Below, one piece after another: positions 35,271 to 48,300 of a stretch of 64,000 bases of DNA. The position numbers and the translations under genes are program-made. Within the stretch, counting starts at the first letter, position 1. The number at the start of each line of letters is the position of its first letter. The stretch lies in contig NC_133302.1 of the NCBI RefSeq assembly GCF_005239225.2, forward strand, positions 15,657,991 through 15,721,990, read 5' to 3'. The notes beneath the pieces were generated by a model that worked only from the letters and a program-made list of their open reading frames with translations, searched no databases and was not told where the DNA came from. The stretch comes from Populus alba (taxonomy: Eukaryota > Streptophyta > Magnoliopsida > Malpighiales > Salicaceae).

Positions 35271-35583
35271 ATGCCGATCTGCTAAATACAAAACTAGAGG
35301 AATATCAGCTACATTTAAAGGGTTTTATCTATGTCCAAGAAATGAAGTTGTATCTATCCTAAATCAAGTTTTTCCTGAGCTGAGATGAAAACAGAAGATT
35401 GCAAAGAAATTACTAGATAGAATCAATCCTATTCTTCTCAGGCTTAAGTGTTGGAAGTTTAGTGTCCAACTTGAAAAATTGGTATATAAAAGAGAAGAAC
35501 TACTTCAAGGTCATATCAAAATATACGAGGAGAAATATTTCTTCTGAGGGCATAAGAAAAACTCTGGACATAATTGAAAAATG
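35271..35583 (+). pseudogene. Broken fragment of the BBE-like oxidase gene
   Basis: Homologous to 25660-25973 of the intact gene, covering about residues 294-398. Shared words include AACTAGAGGAATATCAGCTA, CTATCCTAAATCAAGTTTTT and GAATCAATCCTATTCTTCTC. A deletion with frame change near 35380 (GAGCTGAGATG against GAGCTTGGTATTGG) and several substitutions disable it. No flavin-binding residues are included. It is joined at about 35583 to a copia LTR fragment through a short shared AAAAATGATTT. Confidence 0.93.
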
Positions 35584-36410
35584 ATTTAACAAAATAAATA
35601 TACTCTAAGATGTAATGTTTAAATTAAAATATTCTTGATAAAGGAATAATAATTACACTGAAAAACCGGTCACTAAAAGGTTAAGTCAAACCATTTATGT
35701 CTTTCTTGATATTGAGAGGATCATGACAAATTGCAAGATATATTATACTTGATCTTCAAATATAAATTATTAAATTGATAATAAATTAATTTATTTAATC
35801 TTATTTTATTTAGAATTATGATTTATATTTAGGCCAACTTATTTGAAAACCTAATAAGCTATACACATATAAGAATCATTGGTCAAAAATTAAAATGAAA
35901 TGATTAATCAAGTATAACTTGATTGAAAATAAGTTTTGAAAATTGAAAACTAAAATGTGATTAATACAAGATATTACAATTGTAAACATGGAAAAAGTCA
36001 TGTAGAGACTTGATTGAATAAATTTCTAAATTATTCAAAAATAATATATGCAATATCATTTAATGAGAAAATTAATATATTTCTCATTTATAGAATTTTT
36101 AGATTTTCCTATAAATATGCCTCTTATTTTTAGTACAATATAGATGAAAACTAAACTAGTTGCAGAAACACCTAAAACACAAAAAATAAAGCTAACACTT
36201 AAAGGTATAGTAATCTCTCTCTTCTAGAAAGGTTTAAAAGATTTTTCATTTATAGTTCATGTGGATTTGTGTTAGAGGTCGAACACTTCAATAGCTTATT
36301 GTTTGTAACAATCAAGCTTTGAAGTAATTATTCAAAATATAAAAAAATATCTGATTTTTAAATAATCTTTAAAAAATCTTAAACTATTCTAAATTTATTT
36401 AACAAGAACT
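35584..36410 (+). mobile_element. Copia LTR fragment, copy C
   Basis: Starts internally, at the point matching 28325 of copy B, and runs to about 36405 (TTTATTTAACAAGAACTC). Words shared with copies A and B include GATAAAGGAATAATAATTAC, GGTTAAGTCAAACCA, TTTAGGCCAACTTATTTG and AACACTTCAATAGCTTAT. The 5' third of the LTR is absent. Confidence 0.82.
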
Positions 36411-37009
36411 CATCATTCATAAAAAAAAAGGATACTAGTTGCAATTTGTTGGAGAAAAAACACGTTAATTTGCAATGAAAAAATCTTAAAAAAAAAGATG
36501 AACTATATTTAGTTTTTTTAATGATTACTTAAGTCATACTTATTTGCTAATTATACCTAGAATTGAAATTTGGTTTTAAAAAACTAATATTCATAAAATA
36601 TTACAATGTGAAAAATAGTAAAAGATATAGAACTCATCGAATAAAAATAATGATATAAGAATAATATCCGAAATTGTTTAAGAGTTCTGCAAAGAATTAT
36701 TAAAAAAAATAAAATAAAAAGTACTGACTAAAATTAATTAATTGGAAACCAAAAAACTAGAAAACACGAAAATTAAATAATGGAACAAAAAATTGGGAGC
36801 CTGAAGAAATTATTGAAAATTACTAGTGTTTAAACCTAATGATGATAGATGAGTGGCCCATAATGAAATTGGGCTGAGAACAGCCTTTGCAAAAATCAGG
36901 CAAATCCTCCCCTGACCCCTTTTAGCTTTTCCAACAGAGGAAACAATAGACTACAGAGTCAGATGAAAACAAAAAAGCATATGCTGGTGGTATCATCACC
37001 ACTTTAGTA

Positions 37010-37205
37010 GCTGTAATACCGTGGTGATTTAAAATATTTTTTATTTAAAAATATATTAAAATAAAATTATTTATTTTTTTAAATTATTTTTTATATTAAT
37101 ACATAAAAATAATTTAAAAACATAAACAAAAATTTATTTTAAATAAAAAAAATAAAATTCAAAACTTTTGATAATATAATTTACGTGTTCGCAAACACAC
37201 TCTAA
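37010..37205. repeat. MITE-like AT-rich repeat, copy 6
   Basis: Contains GTGGTGATTTAAAATATTTT at the left and TTTACGTGTTCGCAAACACA at the right, the latter like the fuller right edge of copy 3. The repeat shared with 32950 starts straight after it. Confidence 0.5.
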
Positions 37206-37620
37206 TATTACTGAATTAGTCTAGACTCAACCAGAATAACATTTACAAAGTCACTAGTGAGAACTGTGAGATTTCAAAGAAATTTTTAAATGAATTTCAA
37301 TTTTTAAATGACAAAATTACAATGAAAAGAGAAAGTAGAGGAAAAAAAGTCATATAGTTGCACTTAAGTTTAAATTATGATACCATCGATATTATTAGAA
37401 ATATTTAGATAAGATAAATTAATAACACTAAAAATGATCATCAATAATAAAAGAAGTGAGTTACATGTACTATCCAAAAATAAATGAGTCATCCCATCAA
37501 TTTTTAGATAACATGAATGATCTATTCTGATTATTATTAATAAATTTTTTTATATATAAATTATTGAATTTGTATCATTGAAATCTTTTTTATAATATTT
37601 GTAATGTTATAATTGAAATT
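37195..37620 (+). repeat. Dispersed repeat shared with 32950-33333, copy 2
   Basis: Second copy of the repeat. It ends at AATGTTATAATTG, again a TGTTATAA-like word, but no LTR-like text follows here. Confidence 0.68.
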
Positions 37621-37904
37621 TCAATGTGTTTTGTTGACATCTTTTTTATCTTTCCTTTTTAATTTATACCAACTATTAAGTATTAAATAGCTTTTGACCC
37701 ACCCAATGGTTCGACAATATTCTTGTCTTTATTGTGCTTTAAATGCGCATTTGTTTTAAATCAAAGCAATAAATAATCTGGGAGCTGTGATGGAATTGTG
37801 GTGTTTTTGAAACTAGGTAGTTTCCTGGAGCATGTTTGGCAACAAAATGGAAAGGAAAACACTTTTCTTTTGGCGTGACCCAATGGGTAGCAAGTTATAA
37901 TTCA

Positions 37905-37990
37905 CTTGCTACTGTAGCAGTGACTTACTTGTGGTCTGCTGCTTAAAGGAATTATAATTCACACCACACTTGCTACTGTAGCAGTGAATT
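37905..37990. repeat. Direct repeat with TGCTACTGTAGCA palindrome
   Basis: ACTTGCTACTGTAGCAGTGA occurs twice, near 37907 and 37967, each preceded by a TATAATTCAC word. The core TGCTAC-T-GTAGCA is a perfect inverted repeat. This looks like the subterminal part of a small DNA element. Confidence 0.7.
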
Positions 37991-38099
37991 AAAATGCAAA
38001 TGAGAGATTACCAAGACGAAGCCAAAAATTAAGCCTCAAACTCATTAAAATTAAACCCTTGAAAATGACAGTAAGCTATGTGTTTGTTTGTTAGGTTTA

Positions 38100-39480
38100 T
38101 GAAAATAATTTATTAAATTAGAAATTTTAATTAGATTTTATAGGTGGAGACATCGATGTAAAAATTAAATTAAAATTGATTGGGTATACATACAATATAA
38201 TTGTTGGATTAAATAGGTTAGTATATTCTAGAGAGAATTAAAACTATTTATATTTTCGTAACAATATTTATTATGTTCAATTTATACGCTAACACTGACA
38301 AAATTTGTTTGTATATTCTAGAAAGCAATGAGATTATTAACTTTTTAATGTCACTTTTAATTATTGTTCATTACATATGGATTTACCGATGTAATGTAAA
38401 ATTATCGGTGATATTTGGAAAGATTTTAAAAAATTTTTGATAAAATTAAAAATTTTAATTAAATGTTATAGATGGAAAAACACATATGGAAGTATTAAAA
38501 ATATTAATATTTAATTATCCATCAGTAAAACTATTGGTATATAAAAACCCCAAATTAAAAGAATAAAACCATCATTAGACGAGTTTCTCTCCTCTTCTCT
38601 ATTCCTTTGCATTTCTTTTTCTTTTTTTCTCTTCTCTCCCTCCTAAAGTCGTTTTCTTCTTTTCTTTTCTCATTTTCCATTTTTTAAGTTAATTAATGTC
38701 TCTCTCCTGGTTTTTTATTTTTTTTTCTCTTCTTAGCCGAAATTCACAACGAAATCAAGGTAATAATTTTTTTGTTATTTCTTTTGCACTATTTTTTTTT
38801 ATTTTTTTTGTTCTTAATAATTGTATGAATATTGTTGTTGGAATTGTTTTCATATGATATAACAATTTTTTTGAATTCCAATTGTTTTCTTTTTAAATTT
38901 TTTTGTTTAATTTCAATTAAATGTATATAATTAATTTTAATTATTATTTTAGATTTTTTTAAATTAGGGTTCAATTGGTTAAATATATTTGTTTTTAATT
39001 TAGTAATTAATTTCATGTTTGTATAATTTGTAGTTTAGGATTTTGAGTTGTTGAAAATTAAGAGTTAATTGATACAACTTCGAGTAGTTGTAATTTAAGG
39101 GTTTATGAAAATTTTGATTTAGATGCAAAATTGGGTTGATTTTGATGTTTATACGTTGTGTATAAATTTAAAATGTAGAATTATGAAAAGAAAGTCAATA
39201 ATATTATAGGAGATTTTTAAAAAAGACACTTTTACTATTTAATTTTAAAAATTAACCAAATTGTTAGAAAAAAAATAATTACAATTGATATAAAATCAAA
39301 TGGTTTATAGCAATCAAATGTAAATTATTGTGTATTTGTAGGTTTAAAAAAATTTGGATAATCGAAGCTTTAGAAATTCATGTCAAGTTGAATTTTTACA
39401 ATTTTTTTTAGTTATTATTTTTTTAAAATAGCCAACTGTTTTGTTTTTCAAGAAAAATATACCACCCAAATACAGGAGAA
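38100..39480. mobile_element. Possible CACTA-type element remnant
   Basis: Phrases such as TTTACCGATGTAATGTAAAA, ATTATCGGTGATAT and CCATCAGTAAAACTATTGGT occur around 38110-38545, then a pyrimidine-rich leader-like tract (38580-38760). This resembles subterminal repeats and the leader of plant CACTA elements. No transposase frame or clear CACTA end was found. Confidence 0.3.
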
Positions 39481-40890
39481 ATACGAGAACGATGATTTGA
39501 CTCATCTAGAATTCAATATGGATTTATGGTCAAAATGCTGAATCATTCGATTGACTCGATAAAAATCGAGTTTACAATATTAATCACTGGTTCCTCATAA
39601 TTGCGTTTGAGCTCCTAATCTCCGATCTTCCAAGCAAGTACAAGAATAAGTTGAAGCTCAGACAATCCAATATAGTACTGAGATGATCAAGCTTAGGTTC
39701 GAGATGACAATTATGGTAATGATGCCGATATTTTTTTTATTTAGTATTCTTTTTTTATCTATAAATTTATCAATAATTATATTAATGATAAAATAAATGA
39801 CATAATAAAAATCATCCTAAAATAAGTTTTTCAACAATTATCGACCATTCGTGATTCTGTAGTAAATATTTAAATATTTTCCTGATAGAATAAAGTTTAT
39901 ATACTGACAAAGTATTCCTTTGAAATCACACAAAATTCTGGTTGTTACATCAATCCCATATCCAATGGTGCCATCCAAATGGGTTTCTCCCTTTGTCCTC
40001 TTCCTATTTTTTTTTTTTTGGGTGCTCTCTGATTTGATAATATATATACACGTCCAATTTGTTGCCAATCGTATAAAAGTAGGGGGCACGGCGTTAGTGC
40101 CTGGTGGTCAATGTCTTTCTTGACTTTTAGCCATAAGATTAATTCCCTTAAATTAAAATAAAGGTTGTGTTGTTAAGATTATTGAAAGAGGATATAAAGC
40201 CTTAATTGAAGTCCAAATTGATTTGGAAATATTATTTAATAAAGAAAATGATGGACATATCTAACAAATTGATGATAAACTTCCTATTTCAGGATATGGC
40301 TGAGAGGAAGGGGCACATGTCTCTCATCTACCAAGAACAGAAAGAAAATTGCACACGACTTCTAAGTTGGAGTTGGGTGGTGGGATGTTGACAAGGGATT
40401 CTTTGTGTGGGCACAGGGTTAGTCAGTGTTGTTATCTATTAAAAAACAATATTTATTTTTTAAAAATTAACTTAATTCATCGGGTCTTGAGTTGGGTATG
40501 CTTTTTAAAAATTACCAGTTTAAGTGTTACAAATATTAGAGCCACTAGAAGCTTGTATGGTTGTTAATTTTAGGATGTTAGAGAACTAATTAATGTGCGC
40601 ATAAGCTGACGCAGATAACTGTTAAAAGAAAAAAACAATATTAAGAGAAAGAACAGATGCTACAGAGAGGAAGGGAAATGAAGAAGGGTAGGCGATCTTA
40701 CTAGAAAAGGAAGGGTAAAGAAGAAGAGAAGGTGGCGATGCGGTGGCAGATAAAAGTATAGGGTGCTCATGGCTATAAAAGTTTATTCAAGAAGAAAGTA
40801 TGGATCCGAAAGTGAAAGCACCATACTACAGGTGAGAAAGGGTTAGTCAAGAGAGAAATTCACCAAAAATCCATTTATGATATAATAATG
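39480..40890. other. Intergenic DNA, nothing recognised
   Basis: Small open frames only, none with a recognisable domain or splice partners. Confidence 0.4.
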
Positions 40891-40893
40891 GAT

Positions 40894-40906
40894 GATATAT
40901 ATATAT

Positions 40907-40951
<45 letters not shown>
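40894..40951. repeat. (AT)n microsatellite
   Basis: A TA/AT run broken once by AATA near 40918. Confidence 0.93.
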
Positions 40952-40952
<1 letters not shown>

Positions 40953-41074
40953 CACACTTGACCATCAAGATTCTACAAGTTTTTTTGGTTTACGAGAGCA
41001 TCTATGATAGAAAAAGTTTATTAATAGTATAAATATGTTTTTTTTTTTAATGTATACTTTAATGAAAAATACTA

Positions 41075-41265
41075 TTTAATAGTGCAGATGGTTACGGAAT
41101 TGTTTTGAAGTGAATTTTAACCTATTTTTTATTAAAATTTATATTTTTTTTCTAATTAATTATTTTAATGTTTTCGGATTGTTTTGGTATGTTAATATTA
41201 AAAATAAATTTTAAAAAATTAAAAAAATATATCATTTTAATACTTATTAAAAAAAAAAAACACTA
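41075..41265. repeat. MITE-like AT-rich repeat, degraded copy
   Basis: Family words in order: AGTGCAGATGGTTACGGAAT, TTTATATTTTTTTTCTAATT, GTTAATATTAAAAATAAATT, then A-rich text. Confidence 0.4.
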
Positions 41266-41739
41266 GAAAACAGCCGTGCGTTACCACATTATCGAATATT
41301 CTTTAACTCATCACTTTATTATATTCAAGTTCTAATATTTAATCTTCCTCTACAGTAAATCAATGGCTCTAGAGCTATGTGAGAATAATATTTTCTTTTT
41401 GTTGGGCTTTTGTTTTAGATTCAGCGTTGAAGATGCCCTGAGTGATTAAATAAGTGTCACATATCTACAAGTAGCATATTATTAAATAAGGGTCACATAT
41501 CTATTAGGATCCACATGATTATTGGCATTTTAAATGTGTCAAGTAAAATCTTCCTTGTACACGTCTCATTTAGCATATAATGCCTATAAATGACTCTGCC
41601 ACCTTGCCTTCCATCAGCTGAACCATGTGAATACTCAAGTGGTGGCGTTAATATTTTATTCTGCAATAAATTTCATCTACACATGCAATAACAAGTGTTG
41701 GTTTATAATAGATGATTTACCGCGCTACGTTTTAGGATG

Positions 41740-44420
41740 GGTTAATTTTTTAACATAAAAAAAAATCAAGATGTTGCTAAATTTTTTTCTCAATATAAAA
41801 AAATAATAATTATATGAAGGTTGATTTGATATAACCCGATTGAATCAACGGATCCAAAAATAATTCACACAACTCAAAAAAATATAGTTTGACTAAAAAA
41901 AAATTTAAGATTGATATTTTTTTATTATTAATAATTTATTATGATAATAACATGTTGGATTGACTTGACTTAACCTAGTTTAATAAGTCAAATCCGTGAC
42001 CAGGGTTATGAGACTATAATAACCCAATAGAAAACGAATCAAAATAAATTATGAAGCTTGCTCCTCAGTCAATCCAATGTTGAAAGATGAGATTGAAAAA
42101 AAAATCAATTAAAAAAAAAATCTGAGTTAACTTATTAAACCTGTGACTTGGATAATAAGACTGAGATAATTCTATGAAAAACAAATTGATTAAAAAAACA
42201 TAGAAAACGACCCGAGTCAATCCGCCAAACCCATGACCTGGAACCAAGATAACCACATAGAAAAAAAAAGACCTAATATAACCTACCAAATCCGCGACTT
42301 TGGTCATGAAACTAAGATAACTTTATAGAGAACAAATCAAAACAAATTATAAAGTTCAATTCTCAATCGCTTCTATTGAATCCATTGTTGAATGATGAAA
42401 TTTGTAAAGATTTTAATTAAAAAAAATAACATAAAAAAATACAAATCATGAAATCTAATTCCTAATTAACTCAATATTAAAATATAAAAGAAAAAAATAT
42501 ATATTAATTAAGAAAAAAAAAACGAGTCAACCAGATTAACTCGCCGAATTAGTTTAACTCGCTAAACCCATGATCCATATCATAAAAATATAATAACTAA
42601 AAAAAATTAACATTAAAGAATGAAATTACAAAAACAAACATCAATTTAAAAAAAAAAACAAAATACTGTTATAATGAATAAATAGTTTTGTGAGAATGGT
42701 ATACTAAAACTCTATTCTCTTTTAGTTTATAACTAGATAGAAGACATGCATTTTGCTGCAGGCTGAGCCCATTGTTTTTCTACAATGTAAAAAAAAATGA
42801 TGCCCAAGCACTCTTATTAGATGTTAAAGATCGAAAAAAAATTCATGACTCGACATCATGGAAAGAGATCTAAAAAAAATGATCGCCAATCCCTATAATA
42901 AAAATATAAAAGATAAAATTAAAAAAAAAATCAATTAAAAAAATTAAAAAAACAAAGCACCAACAAAACGAAGTGAAGTTGTCAAAATTCTACAAGCAGA
43001 ACCAAGTGGATGGTAATTATTTGATAGGTGACTCGTGCAACGCTGCGAATCTATTATTTTTTTATCACAAAAAAATATCCAGATGATTCAAATTTTTTTT
43101 AAAAAAGAACAAAATCCAAAATAATCATCATTGACTCGAGATCCAAAAAATATTAAAAAGCAATGAAAAAATGATCGAGCTAAACCTAGTGAACTTGTTG
43201 AACCCATGACTCAAGACATGATATTGGGATAATTAAATAGAAAAAAGGAGGTAAATAAACAAAGAATACCAATTTAAAAAAAATAATAAAAAAATAGAAT
43301 TACTTCAAGTATTGCCTCAAATTAAATGCTAGGGATGCAATCAATAAATTTAATAAACAAAAATAGGGTCAACCATATTTTTCATCGAAGAAAAAAATAT
43401 TAAAACGATACAAACCTTGTAAACCCGGATTAAACTATTAAACTAGCAATCCATTAAATTCTTGACCAAGGCTTAACCCAAGAGTTCAACACCTAAAAAA
43501 TTAAATGTTGGATGATAAAATCAATTAATTTAATTCAATTCAAAAACAAAATTCCTTTAGAAAATCTAAATTTAACAAAGCCACAAAAATTAAAAGCTTT
43601 AAAAATTGACCATAAAAATCTCATAAAAACAAATAACAAAATGGTAAGAGATGAAAAAAATAAAAAGCTTTAAAAAAAGCACAAAAACCACGAAAACTTG
43701 TATCCATATCAACTTTGTTAATCGGAGTCTATATCTCAAATCTGTAAATTGTTAAATTCTACACATGGACTAAACTAAGAAACTTAACCCGACCAACTTA
43801 CAACTCGAGATATGAGACAAGGATAACCCCACAAAAAAAAAAGTTGAACAAACCACAAAGATTATAAGCCAATAATTCAATGTCGAATGAAAAAGAAAAC
43901 ATATGAATAAGTCAATGTCATAAGATTAAAAAAAAATTCTAAAAAGAATTTTAAAAAAATACCGAACTCAAACTAGGTAAATCATTGAAACTGGTGAACA
44001 TGGTCATAAAAATGAGACAATCCTGTAAAAGGCAAAAATAATCACAAAGCAAAATCTTTAATTATAAAAAATTGAAAAAGAAATAAATTATGAGGACCAA
44101 ATCTTGCACAAAAAAATAATTGAAAGAAACTATTTAGGAATTAAATTGAAAAAAATAAATAAATAAAGAAAAAGATAGAAAAAGCGATGAAATGAGGACC
44201 AAAATTAAAAAAAAATTAAAATTCTAAAGGAAAAAATAAAATAAATGCAAAGGATGAAAAAACACTAATTAAAATAATGAGAACTAATTATAAACAAAAA
44301 TCAAATTAAATTAAACTTCAAGAAGTATTAAAATCAAAACAAATAAAAATCAAAAGAATAAAGATTTAAAAAAAAAAATTAAAATTTTTCAAGACTTGAC
44401 ATGAAAACTAAGACTCGAGA
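41740..44420. repeat. A-rich degenerate repeat region, left of the MATE gene
   Basis: Repeated loose phrases of the type AACCCATGACCTGGAACCAA, GATAACTTTATAGAGAACAA and AAATTCTTGACCAAGG recur among long A runs. Similar phrases fill 51055-53330 on the other side of the MATE gene. A GTGCAACGCTGCGAATCTAT near 43039 resembles GCACAAAGCTGCGATTTATT at 51062. No coding region is supported. Confidence 0.6.
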
Positions 44421-45309
44421 GAGAGAAATTAAGCTAAGAAAAAAAACCCTACCACAGCGGAACCGCCACCTACCTTGGAGCATGCACCACTCCAGCAGCT
44501 GATTCACATCCTTGTGCATAGGATTAGATGATGACCAATTTTTTTGGGCACCGTAATTATGAGATGATGATCAATTTTTTTTCCACCGTAATTAGCTACA
44601 CACTCCTCTGGAATAACGTGGCACAAGCCAACATAATTTACTGATTTATTAATATTTTAACAAGGAAAATGACAGAAAAAAGCTCAAGAGCATATAATTA
44701 TTAAAAAAAAAAAAACCATGGAGCAAAGACCAAAATACTCTAAATCTGAAAAGTCAAAGGTCAGCAACATAATTTTACTGTAAGAAAATAATACAAATAC
44801 AAACAAACCCCTCCAGCAAGGCTATTTTTTCTACGCACCTAAGAGTATGAGCATTATTTTACCGTGCAAATTGAAGGAAAAAGATGAAAAAAACCCTTAG
44901 CAGAAGAACATTTGTTATGAAAAAAAGTATTTTTACTTTGTATTATAAATGTGAACGATAAGTTTACCCCTAATTAATGATAAGTTTACCCCTAATTAAT
45001 TCTCAAATAATATTTAGATGCTATAAAAAATATAATTTTACCCCAATACCAAGACAAATATTAAAAGCAATAAAAAGCAAAAGCATAATTGCACTACCTA
45101 ATCCCAAAAAAAATATATATATACACACACACATATATACACTCACTTGATACAGTGAATTAGTATGACATTTTTTTTTTTGTTTTTTTTTTTTGGGGTA
45201 ATTAATTAATTAATAAATTGCATATATACACACACATAGAGTAGCATATACACAAAGCATTCGCCTCAAGTCGGGAAAAGGCAAATCTCCCTTTCTCTCA
45301 GTAGCTAAC

Positions 45310-48300
45310 ATGGCGGATTCCAGGCAGCCACTTCTCTCTCCAAGAGGGAGCCAAAACGAAACTGATGACCAACTCCTGTCACTTACCAGATCAATCACAA
45401 ACAATTCATTTGCCTCCTCCTTCGTTGCAGATGCCGATGACATCCAACCAATCAAAAGTGTCCGCGATTTTTTTAGAGAATTCTGCAGGGAGTTCATAAA
45501 GCTCTGGTACCTTGCCGCCCCTGCCATCTTCACTTCCGTATGCCAGTACTCCCTCGGCGCTGTCACTCAAGTCTTTTCAGGCCATGTCGGCACCCTCGCG
45601 CTTGCTGCCGTCTCCATCGAGAACTCAGTCATCGCCGGCTTCTCCTTCGGTCTCATGGTACAGAAACAAATTTAAAATCCATCTCTTACCTATGCTCATA
45701 TGTATGTATTTAATTAACACATTTATGCAAGTTTAATTCGGTTAATTACAAGGATATATACGATCATGCACTGATTAAATGGAGTCGAATGGTGATCAGC
45801 TTGGCATGGGAAGTGCTCTTGAAACATTGTGTGGGCAAGCTTTCGGAGCTGGACAGCTCGATATGCTCGGAGTTTATATGCAGAGATCATGGCTCATACT
45901 CAACACCACAGCCGTATTGCTGAGCCTGGTTTATATCTTCGCAGCTCAGCTCTTGAAGCTGATAGGCCAAACTGCATCCATATCAAAAGCAGCAGGGATG
46001 TTCTCCATCTGGATGATACCACAACTGTTCGCCTACGCGTTTAACTTCCCGATGGCAAAGTTCTTGCAATCTCAGAGCAAGATCATGGTCATGGCCGTGA
46101 TTTCGGTTGTGGCCTTGATTTTGCATACGGTTCTCAGCTGGTTGCTGATGATCAAGCTCAAATGGGGTCTGGTGGGCGCCGCCGTGGTGTTGAACGCGTC
46201 ATGGGTGATCATAGACATATCGCAGTTTGTGTATATTATCAGTGGAACCTGTGGTCGGGCGTGGACTGGCTTCTCGTGGAAGGCCTTTCAAAATCTCTGG
46301 AGTTTTGTCAGGTTATCTCTTGCGTCAGCGGTGATGCTTTGGTAAGTTTCCATGTGCGTAATTAGATAATAAAATTAGATAATAAAAAAGCAGTTTAATT
46401 GCAGCTTCTAATCTTATCATGTACCTTAACGTTTGCTATTTGATGTAATGGATATCTACACGTTAGCGTGGCCCTTGCAGCTATTGCTATATTCAACATC
46501 TACCAAAACCCTTATAAACTTCCTATTTTGTACTTGGAAAGATCTAACCGAGAAAAAACTCCAAAATTTATATAATTTTTTTTAATTAATTTATCCGAAT
46601 CTTGACTCGAAAGATTTGACCAACATTTTTTTATTAATTGTTTTGCAGCTTAGAGGTCTGGTATTTTATGGCATTGATACTCTTTGCTGGATATCTAAAG
46701 AACGCAGAAGTTGCGGTGGATGCCTTGTCTATATGGTCAGACTCTCAACATTACAATATCATTCTCTGTTTTTTTTTTTTTTTTTTTTGGTGTTATTTTT
46801 GCCCCCTTCAGTAGGAAATTTATTTGCTTTTAAGTGCATAGAAAGGGATTCCCTAGCTAAGATCACTCGCCAGCAGAATTTCTAGCCAATATTACCGCAT
46901 AAGGTTCTACAATTTAACCTGTTTTTTAATAAAATTTCAGAAGACAATATCTGCAAACACTCCTGAGCAGTCATTAGAGTTAATATAAATTATATTTTAG
47001 AACTTCATCTAATAATAATTTAAGTTATTAGATTAAGATAATTATTTGGCATAATATTAAAGTTTTGATAATCAAATGATCACGAGTTCGAATTTATTAT
47101 TTTTATTTAAATTAAGTATAAAATAATGTGAGTCTACGCAAGTTTCTAACTCAAATGGTCCTTACTTGAATGTGTATTAAAAAATAATATAAATTATATT
47201 TTAAAAATTTATTTAAAAATTTAACATTGAAATAATTATCTAATAAAAATAAAATATACTAGGTGGCGTCCCAACTTGATGCCGCAAGTCTGAGGTCTTC
47301 TCATCTAGCCAACGCCATTTCCGGCGCGCAGCAACCATAGATTTGTCCCATCGTTGGTAAAATTTTAGAATCATGTGGCTTCCTCGGAACTAAATCAGAT
47401 TCGCTGTCATTTTTTTCCTCTTTGTCCAAGTAGAAACCCCGTCGTTTTAGTCACCGCCGAAAGGACAGATATCCACCAAGAGGTCCGTCACCGGGCCAGT
47501 CCTGCTCTCTGGACTCCACGTTGCATCCCAGTGATGAGTGGTCACTAAGAAGCCGCAGGCTTCCTCGAGAAAAAACAAAAAAAAAAAAAAATGAAGGAAT
47601 TGCAGATAGAAGCTAACAGTCAAAAAATCGAGCGCCATTTTGAGCTACCAGTCAATCCTGCCAAAAGCCCCTGACTTTGACCCTCCTTAGGGGACCTGTC
47701 AGTGTCTCTCCTTGGGTAGATATTATAATGTTAAAAGTTAATTAAACTTAGTTTTTTTATAACTCAACTAAACTGAGCTATCACCTTTTTTTTTAGAGAG
47801 TAATTGTGATAATTTTTTAAATAAGTTTTTATATTAAAAATATATTAATGATATTTTTTAGTTTTTAAAAATTATTTTTAATCAAAATAATTTAAAAATA
47901 CTAAAACAATATTAATTTGAAATTAATAAAAAAATAAAAAAATTTTAATTTTGTTCGAAAAATACTTTTGAAATGCAGAAAACAAACAAGCTCTTATTGT
48001 ACTTTTGAAAGCATGATAATTGTTGTTTTTTGAAGTATTTTTTATTTTTAATACATCAAAATAATATTTTTAATTTTTTAAAACACAATAATTAACTTGA
48101 AAAAAAAAATTACGGCTATTACTTTAATGTTGCTTTTTGGTTGTATCTGACACGTTATTTGTCTGCATGCATTTGGCAAGTTATGATTTTTCTCTTCAGA
48201 CATCTCTCTTTTTCGTCCTACCTACAAGACAACAAATTGCTGAATGATTAGAACTCTTAACAACAGGTCTGCAAGCCAGAAATTCCTCGGCTTCTCAGCA

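Noticed and set aside
38560..38780. Pyrimidine-rich stretch as a gene leader with a first exon
   Set aside because: No open frame or downstream exons follow; it fits a transposon leader better, at low confidence.
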